From an uncultured Collinsella sp. (GTDB lineage Bacteria > Actinomycetota > Coriobacteriia > Coriobacteriales > Coriobacteriaceae): DNA of 9,679 nt. The stretch spans positions 1 through 9,679 of the forward strand of contig URLR01000071.1 in assembly GCA_900548815.1 (NCBI GenBank), in the 5' to 3' direction. The notes under the pieces were generated by a model that worked only from the letters and a program-made list of their open reading frames with translations, had not been told where the DNA came from and did no database searches. Below, piece by piece: positions 6,296 to 9,679 of the stretch. Position 1 is the first letter of the stretch. The number at the start of each line of letters is the position of its first letter. A program made the translations under genes and the position numbers.

Positions 6296-6341
6296 AAAAA
6301 GGCCGCCTAGGACCAAACAATACGTCCTAGGCGGCCTTTTT
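6296..6341. terminator. Bidirectional terminator between ROK kinase (+) and VanZ gene (-)
   Basis: A perfect 18-bp stem, with arms 6296-6313 and 6324-6341, has a 10-nt loop. Each arm carries five A/T pairs at its base, so both strands show a GC-rich hairpin followed by T. The TAG stop codon of the minus-strand VanZ gene (6327-6329) lies inside one arm. Confidence 0.95.
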
Positions 6342-6776
6342 GGCGTGCATCAGCGACTGTAAGAGATATCGGAGCACAACGCCCGTTGCCGCTCCACAGC
6401 AGTCGATCATCACATCGGTGATCATGCCGGCGCGTCCCGGCACAAAGAGCTGAATCGTCTCGTCGATCGAGGGAATCAGCAGCAGGAACACCGCCGTGGG
6501 CAGCAGCACGTCAAAGGTGCGCCGGCCCTCAAAATCAAAGGCGTGCGTTGCCAGAATGCCGAGCACCATATACTCGGTAAAATGCGCGCACTTGCGAACA
6601 ACAAAGTTGGTCACCCATTCATATGGAAGTCCCACGCCGTGCAGGAAACAGCGGATAGCTTCCATGACCGTTAGGCTCAGCGAGCCCGACCCCGAGCCGG
6701 GAACCAGCGAATTGCCCCAGATCAAGAGCGCCATCAGGCAGGTCGCGACCGCCCATTTTCGATTGATCTTAACCAT
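6327..6776 (-). CDS. VanZ-family membrane protein
   Basis: This 149-residue integral membrane protein has about four hydrophobic segments (roughly residues 7-27, 64-80, 87-103 and 122-141). The VanZ family signatures are clear: RKCAHFTEYMVLG (61-73) and SIDETIQLFVPGRAGMITDVMID (103-125, split into two blocks SIDETIQLF and PGRAG..TDVMID). VanZ of enterococci raises teicoplanin resistance by an unknown mechanism. Most genomic VanZ-like proteins have no proven function, and no vanHAX genes are seen here. The start ATG (6774-6776) lies 7 nt after the stop of the preceding gene. The only ribosome site, ggagg, is inside that gene's last codons, 12 nt away, so translational coupling is likely. Confidence 0.9.
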   Translation of the reverse strand: MVKINRKWAVATCLMALLIWGNSLVPGSGSGSLSLTVMEAIRCFLHGVGLPYEWVTNFVVRKCAHFTEYMVLGILATHAFDFEGRRTFDVLLPTAVFLLLIPSIDETIQLFVPGRAGMITDVMIDCCGAATGVVLRYLLQSLMHAKKAA

Positions 6777-6783
6777 GCAGAAG

Positions 6784-8184
6784 TTATGCCTCCGCGCGGA
6801 GCGGCGCGAAGCTGGCGGTACCGCCCTCGATAACGCTCAGATAGGCACGGCCCGTACGCTTGGCTGTGGAGGACTGCAGGCGCTCGATCTCTTCCTCGAG
6901 GATCTGATTGACGCGCTCGTGACGACGATTTTCCATAATGCCGGCGGCAATAGCCTCGGCCCGCTCGATACTCTCGCGCGAGATGCGGGCGGTATCCTCG
7001 GGGAACACAGCGCTGTGACGGCCGACATAGGCGGGGGCAGCAGGCTGAGGGGCAGCGACGGGAGCGGGCGCTGCAACAGGAGCGGGCTCGTCAATCTCAT
7101 CCAGAATCGCGGTGGCGGCGGCCCACATGTCCTCGTGGCCCGAGTAATCGGCCATGGGAACATCAACCTCGAGCGAGGCGTCCGGAAGGTCTCCGGTGTC
7201 GATGCGATCTTGGGCATCAATCGATGCGGTGATGGCTGCAGGCTCATCGAGGTCATCGAGATCGATGTCCGTGGCACCGGAGATGATAGGCATGCTGGCG
7301 AGGTTTGCATTGTACGGCGCAGCCTCAGCCGCCTGCTGCTGGGCAGGAGCGCCCCAAAGCGAGCTCTCGGCGGCACGGCGGGCGGCAACGGCCTCCTCGT
7401 CCGCGGTCATGGCTTCATCAACGTACGAATTATCGGCAAAAGCGTTCGCGTCCGACGAGGTAGCGCTGTAGGCGTTATTGGATGCCGCGTTGGCAACGAG
7501 TGCCACGAAAGCCGCCGTGCTGCCCGCAGGGGCGGCCTGGGAGCCCGATACGGCACGCGCCGCGGCGGCGATGTCGTCGCGATTGAAGGAGCCGGTCTGC
7601 CCGCCGTTGGTGAGCTCGTCGATGGCGACTTGATAGACGTCGCGCGAGCGTGCAGGGTCGCAGCTCACCGGCGAATCGTCGTCGAGCATGCTGTCGATCA
7701 TAGACCAAGCCTCGTCCTCGTCCATAGCATCTGCGGCTCGAGCGATGGTAGGGACACCATCATCGGCATGACGGCGCTGGAACGCACCGGTCAGGCCGGA
7801 AAGGAATGCCGAGGTAGATTGCTCCGCCTGAGCCTGAGAAGCAGAAGCCGCAGCGTAAGGAGTCGCATCCTGCTGCTGAGCTGGAATCGAGGCGGTCTTG
7901 AACTCGCTTTGATGCTGATTGAGATTGGCGGCACCGCCCATGGCATCGGGCTGGAACAGACGCTCTTCACGCTGCGCACGGTACTCGGAGATACCCAGCG
8001 AAGCGGCATAGATACCCACGCCCGCCACCGCGCCCACGGCGAAGGGAACCGCACCCGCCACGACCGTCTCATTCACCGACGAAAACGGCAGCGTCGCGGC
8101 ATACATAACCACGGGAGCGGCAAGGCCGATCCCGCACGAAAGTCCGGCAAGGACTGCTCGTTGTGTTGCATCAGAAGAAGCCAT
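6784..8184 (-). CDS. Membrane-anchored low-complexity protein of unknown function
   Basis: This 466-residue protein matches no family I recognise. The start chosen is ATG 8182-8184, with ggggaga 4 nt upstream. A TTG 27 nt further up lacks a ribosome site. Two hydrophobic segments (about 9-32 and 40-65), with the short polar loop FSSVNET between them, place it in the membrane as a hairpin, probably with both ends in the cytosol. SEYRAQREER follows as a basic-acidic stop. Residues 80-360 are rich in Ala, Gln, Ser and Asp with many acidic patches (DEDEAWSMIDSMLDDD, DIDLDDLDEP) and look disordered. Residues 366-386 are a Pro-Ala linker (EPAPVAAPAPVAAPQPAAP). Residues 398-440 form a charged predicted coiled coil (ISRESIERAEAI, ILEEEIERLQSS), and the protein ends in a conserved-looking SVIEGGTASFAPL tail. 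It shares a transcript with the VanZ gene. It may be a scaffold or envelope-linked protein, but this is speculative. Confidence 0.82.
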   Translation of the reverse strand: MASSDATQRAVLAGLSCGIGLAAPVVMYAATLPFSSVNETVVAGAVPFAVGAVAGVGIYAASLGISEYRAQREERLFQPDAMGGAANLNQHQSEFKTASIPAQQQDATPYAAASASQAQAEQSTSAFLSGLTGAFQRRHADDGVPTIARAADAMDEDEAWSMIDSMLDDDSPVSCDPARSRDVYQVAIDELTNGGQTGSFNRDDIAAAARAVSGSQAAPAGSTAAFVALVANAASNNAYSATSSDANAFADNSYVDEAMTADEEAVAARRAAESSLWGAPAQQQAAEAAPYNANLASMPIISGATDIDLDDLDEPAAITASIDAQDRIDTGDLPDASLEVDVPMADYSGHEDMWAAATAILDEIDEPAPVAAPAPVAAPQPAAPAYVGRHSAVFPEDTARISRESIERAEAIAAGIMENRRHERVNQILEEEIERLQSSTAKRTGRAYLSVIEGGTASFAPLRAEA

Positions 8185-8312
8185 GAGCTCTCCCCATCTT
8201 CCAGCACCCAAATCGCATCATTCAGTTGGCTGCGCGAGAGAAGATGAAGCGGGGCTATGCCCCAAAGCAACGGTATATGGTTCGTTTCATCTGCGTTTTC
8301 CGTCGCGAAGCT
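8185..8312 (-). other. Long leader of the membrane protein gene with two short reading frames
   Basis: From the promoter to the start codon is about 128 nt. The leader holds an 11-codon frame (MKRTIYRCFGA, minus strand 8290-8255). Its TAG stop lies in a ggggc-ata-gcccc hairpin (8251-8263). A 15-codon frame (8218-8171) overlaps the start of the main gene out of frame. Neither has a strong ribosome site, so translation is uncertain. The whole gap 8185-8497 has no other protein gene. Confidence 0.35.
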
Positions 8313-8320
8313 TAAAAGCT

Positions 8321-8349
8321 ATTATGCGAAACCGCCCCGTCGATTGCAA
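8321..8349 (-). promoter_or_regulatory. Promoter of the membrane protein/VanZ operon
   Basis: On the minus strand TTGCAA (8344-8349) and CATAAT (8321-8326) are spaced by exactly 17 nt, close to the consensus and very like the tRNA promoter in this window (TTGCAT, 17 nt, AATAAT). Confidence 0.72.
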
Positions 8350-8429
8350 GCGACGATGTCGGATTGAAACGGGAAACCTGCTGCTCGTCGGTCTTATGGT
8401 TAAAAATAAGTGCGAAGCGGCGATATAGA

Positions 8430-8460
8430 AAAGGGCCGAGGCTCAAAGCCCCGACCCTTT
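8430..8460 (-). terminator. Rho-independent terminator of the rho gene
   Basis: On the minus strand a 14-bp stem (aaagggtcggggct / agcctcggcccttt) with a 3-nt loop is followed by more T. Two positions are G-U pairs on the minus strand but mismatches on the plus strand, so it serves the rho transcript. It lies 37 nt after the rho stop codon. Confidence 0.9.
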
Positions 8461-8497
8461 ATTGCATTGATGACTATCGCCGCGTGTGGATGACAAC

Positions 8498-9631
8498 CTA
8501 GAACGTCTGCTCGTAGTCGCTGTGCTTTTTGGCCGAACGCACCAGGAACTCCTGGTTGGTGTTGGTGCCCTTAAGACCCTTGATAAACGATGCGGCCGCG
8601 CGCTCGGTGTTGTTCATGCCGGCAAGAATGCGACGTAGACCAAAGACAAACGGACGCATCTGCTCGTCGACCAACAGGTCCTCGTTACGCGTACCGGAGG
8701 CAACGGGGTCGATAGCCGGGAAGATGCGGCGGTCGGCCAGGTCGCGGTCGAGCTTGAGCTCCATGTTGCCGGTGCCCTTGAACTCCTCAAAGATGACCTC
8801 GTCCATCTTTGAACCGGTGTCGATGAGGGCAGAGGCCAGGATGGTGAGCGAGCCACCGTTCTCAATATTACGGGCTGCGCCCAGGAAGCGCTTGGGCGGA
8901 TACAGCGCCGCCGAATCGACGCCGCCCGAAAGGATACGGCCCGAGGCGGGCGCCGCCAAGTTGTAGGCGCGGGCAAGACGCGTGATGGAGTCGAGCACCA
9001 CCACGACATCGCCGCCCAGCTCCACGATGCGCTTGGCGCGCTCGATGACGAGCTCGGCCACGCGGGTGTGGTTGTCGGCGGGCATATCGAAGGTCGAGGC
9101 CACGACCTCGCCCTTAATGGAGCGCTGCATATCGGTGACCTCTTCGGGGCGCTCGTCGACGAGCAGGCAGATGAGGTGCACCTCGGGGTTGTTAATCGAG
9201 ATAGACTGGCAGATCTTCTTGAGGATCGTGGTCTTGCCGGCCTTGGGCGGGGACACGATCAGGCCACGCTGACCCTTGCCGATCGGCGACACGATGTCGA
9301 TGGCGCGACCGGTAATGGAGTCCTTGCCGTGCTCCATGCGCAGCGGCTCGTTGGGATAGACCGGGGTGAGGTCGCCGAACTTGGGACGGTTGCGAATCTG
9401 CTCGGGGTCCAGACCGTTGACGGTCGTGATTTTGGCGAGGCCGGCGCGCTTGTCGCCGCCGCGCGAAGGACGCAGCGAGCCCTCGATGACGTCGCCCGTG
9501 CGCAGGCGCGCGGAGCGGATGAGGTAGGCGGGCACGAAGGCGTCGTCGTTGGACTTCATGTAGCCATGGGCATGGATGATACCGGAGCTGTCCGGACGAA
9601 TCTGCAGGATACCCTTGATGTCGCGGAAGCC
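8498..9631 (-). CDS. rho: Transcription termination factor Rho, C-terminal 377 residues (5' end cut by contig end)
   Basis: Rho is a hexameric RNA helicase that loads on nascent RNA and ends transcription. The visible protein starts inside the OB-fold RNA-binding domain (GFRDIKGILQIRPDSSG; residues 1-75 of the visible part). The ATPase core follows: RGLIVSPPKAGKTT (Walker A, 127-135), VDERPEEVTDMQRS (158-171), VVVVLDSITRLARAYN (Walker B aspartate 214), SGGVDSAALYPPKRFLGAARN (Q/R loop region, 235-255, split here) and DTGSKMDEVIFEEFKGTGN (271-289). The residues known to contact bicyclomycin in E. coli Rho appear kept. The N-terminal domain, often extended in Actinobacteria, is missing because the genomic sequence stops at 9631. 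The apparent ATG at 9644-9646 and the residues MYKRQ are translated adapter, not protein. The gene is followed by its own terminator. Confidence 0.97.
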   Translation of the reverse strand, partial: GFRDIKGILQIRPDSSGIIHAHGYMKSNDDAFVPAYLIRSARLRTGDVIEGSLRPSRGGDKRAGLAKITTVNGLDPEQIRNRPKFGDLTPVYPNEPLRMEHGKDSITGRAIDIVSPIGKGQRGLIVSPPKAGKTTILKKICQSISINNPEVHLICLLVDERPEEVTDMQRSIKGEVVASTFDMPADNHTRVAELVIERAKRIVELGGDVVVVLDSITRLARAYNLAAPASGRILSGGVDSAALYPPKRFLGAARNIENGGSLTILASALIDTGSKMDEVIFEEFKGTGNMELKLDRDLADRRIFPAIDPVASGTRNEDLLVDEQMRPFVFGLRRILAGMNNTERAAASFIKGLKGTNTNQEFLVRSAKKHSDYEQTF

Positions 9632-9679
9632 CTGTCTCTTATACACATCTCCGAGCCCACGAGACGGACTCCTATCTCG
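9632..9679. other. Nextera transposase adapter with i7 index (sequencing artefact)
   Basis: The 19-base Tn5 mosaic end CTGTCTCTTATACACATCT (9632-9650) is followed by CCGAGCCCACGAGAC (9651-9665). Next is the 8-base index GGACTCCT (9666-9673), which I recall as Nextera i7 index N705, and ATCTCG (9674-9679), the start of the P7 flow-cell sequence. This order is exactly that of read-through into the library adapter. Nothing after 9631 belongs to the organism. Confidence 0.99.

Noticed and set aside
6496..8247. A 583-codon open frame on the plus strand, longer than either gene opposite it
   Set aside because: It runs antisense to the VanZ gene and the membrane-anchored protein, starts inside VanZ without a ribosome site, has Arg/Gly-rich composition typical of reversed GC-rich coding sequence, and resembles no family. 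The opposite strand has promoters, ribosome sites and, for VanZ, clear family motifs.
8321..8430. A riboswitch upstream of the membrane protein gene
   Set aside because: No known aptamer core was recognised. Most of this stretch lies upstream of the predicted transcription start.
9632..9650. Tn5 mosaic end as evidence for a transposon
   Set aside because: The bases that follow are the Nextera adapter, an index and the P7 sequence, so it is a library artefact and not an insertion sequence.

Overview
The window looks like a contig end from a gut actinobacterium of class Coriobacteriia, most likely Collinsella or a close relative. This rests on the high GC content, strong AAG/AAC/TTC codon preference, the family mix, an actinobacterial-type Rho and a GGGtGRT protein paired with an Fe-S scaffold protein. 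The genus is an inference; no 16S or other marker is present. The last 48 bases (9632-9679) are not genomic: they are a Nextera transposase adapter with an i7 index, left on the contig end.

Layout. Positions 2-1414 (+) hold the 3' part of an iron-sulfur cluster assembly scaffold-like gene followed, 18 nt later, by a complete gene for a GGGtGRT-family protein of unknown function. The pair ends at a strong terminator (1450-1486). A gene-free stretch follows with a long, nearly perfect inverted repeat (1533-1597). Positions 1736-3262 (+) encode a soluble FAD protein of the fumarate reductase/L-aspartate oxidase family. Positions 3263-3660 hold no protein gene: there is a nested inverted repeat, then a duplicated block of about 105 nt that carries a tRNA-Lys 3'-end fragment and a terminator. 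Positions 3661-3833 (-) are tRNA-Lys(CTT) and tRNA-His(GTG), transcribed His then Lys from a clear promoter at 3860-3888.

Positions 3999-5180 (+) encode a PLP aminotransferase with its own terminator. Positions 5322-6212 (+) encode a zinc-type ROK fructokinase with its own -10 box. A strong bidirectional terminator (6296-6341) separates it from the convergent minus-strand genes. These are a VanZ-family membrane protein (6327-6776), preceded in the same transcript by a 466-residue two-helix membrane-anchored low-complexity protein (6784-8184) with a good promoter and a long leader, and then the C-terminal 377 residues of transcription terminator Rho (8498-9631), cut by the contig end.

Most of this is core metabolism and housekeeping. 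There is no phage, CRISPR or defence island. The least understood items are the GGGtGRT/Fe-S scaffold pair, the membrane-anchored low-complexity protein with its VanZ partner, and the intergenic repeats at 1533-1597 and 3322-3677.
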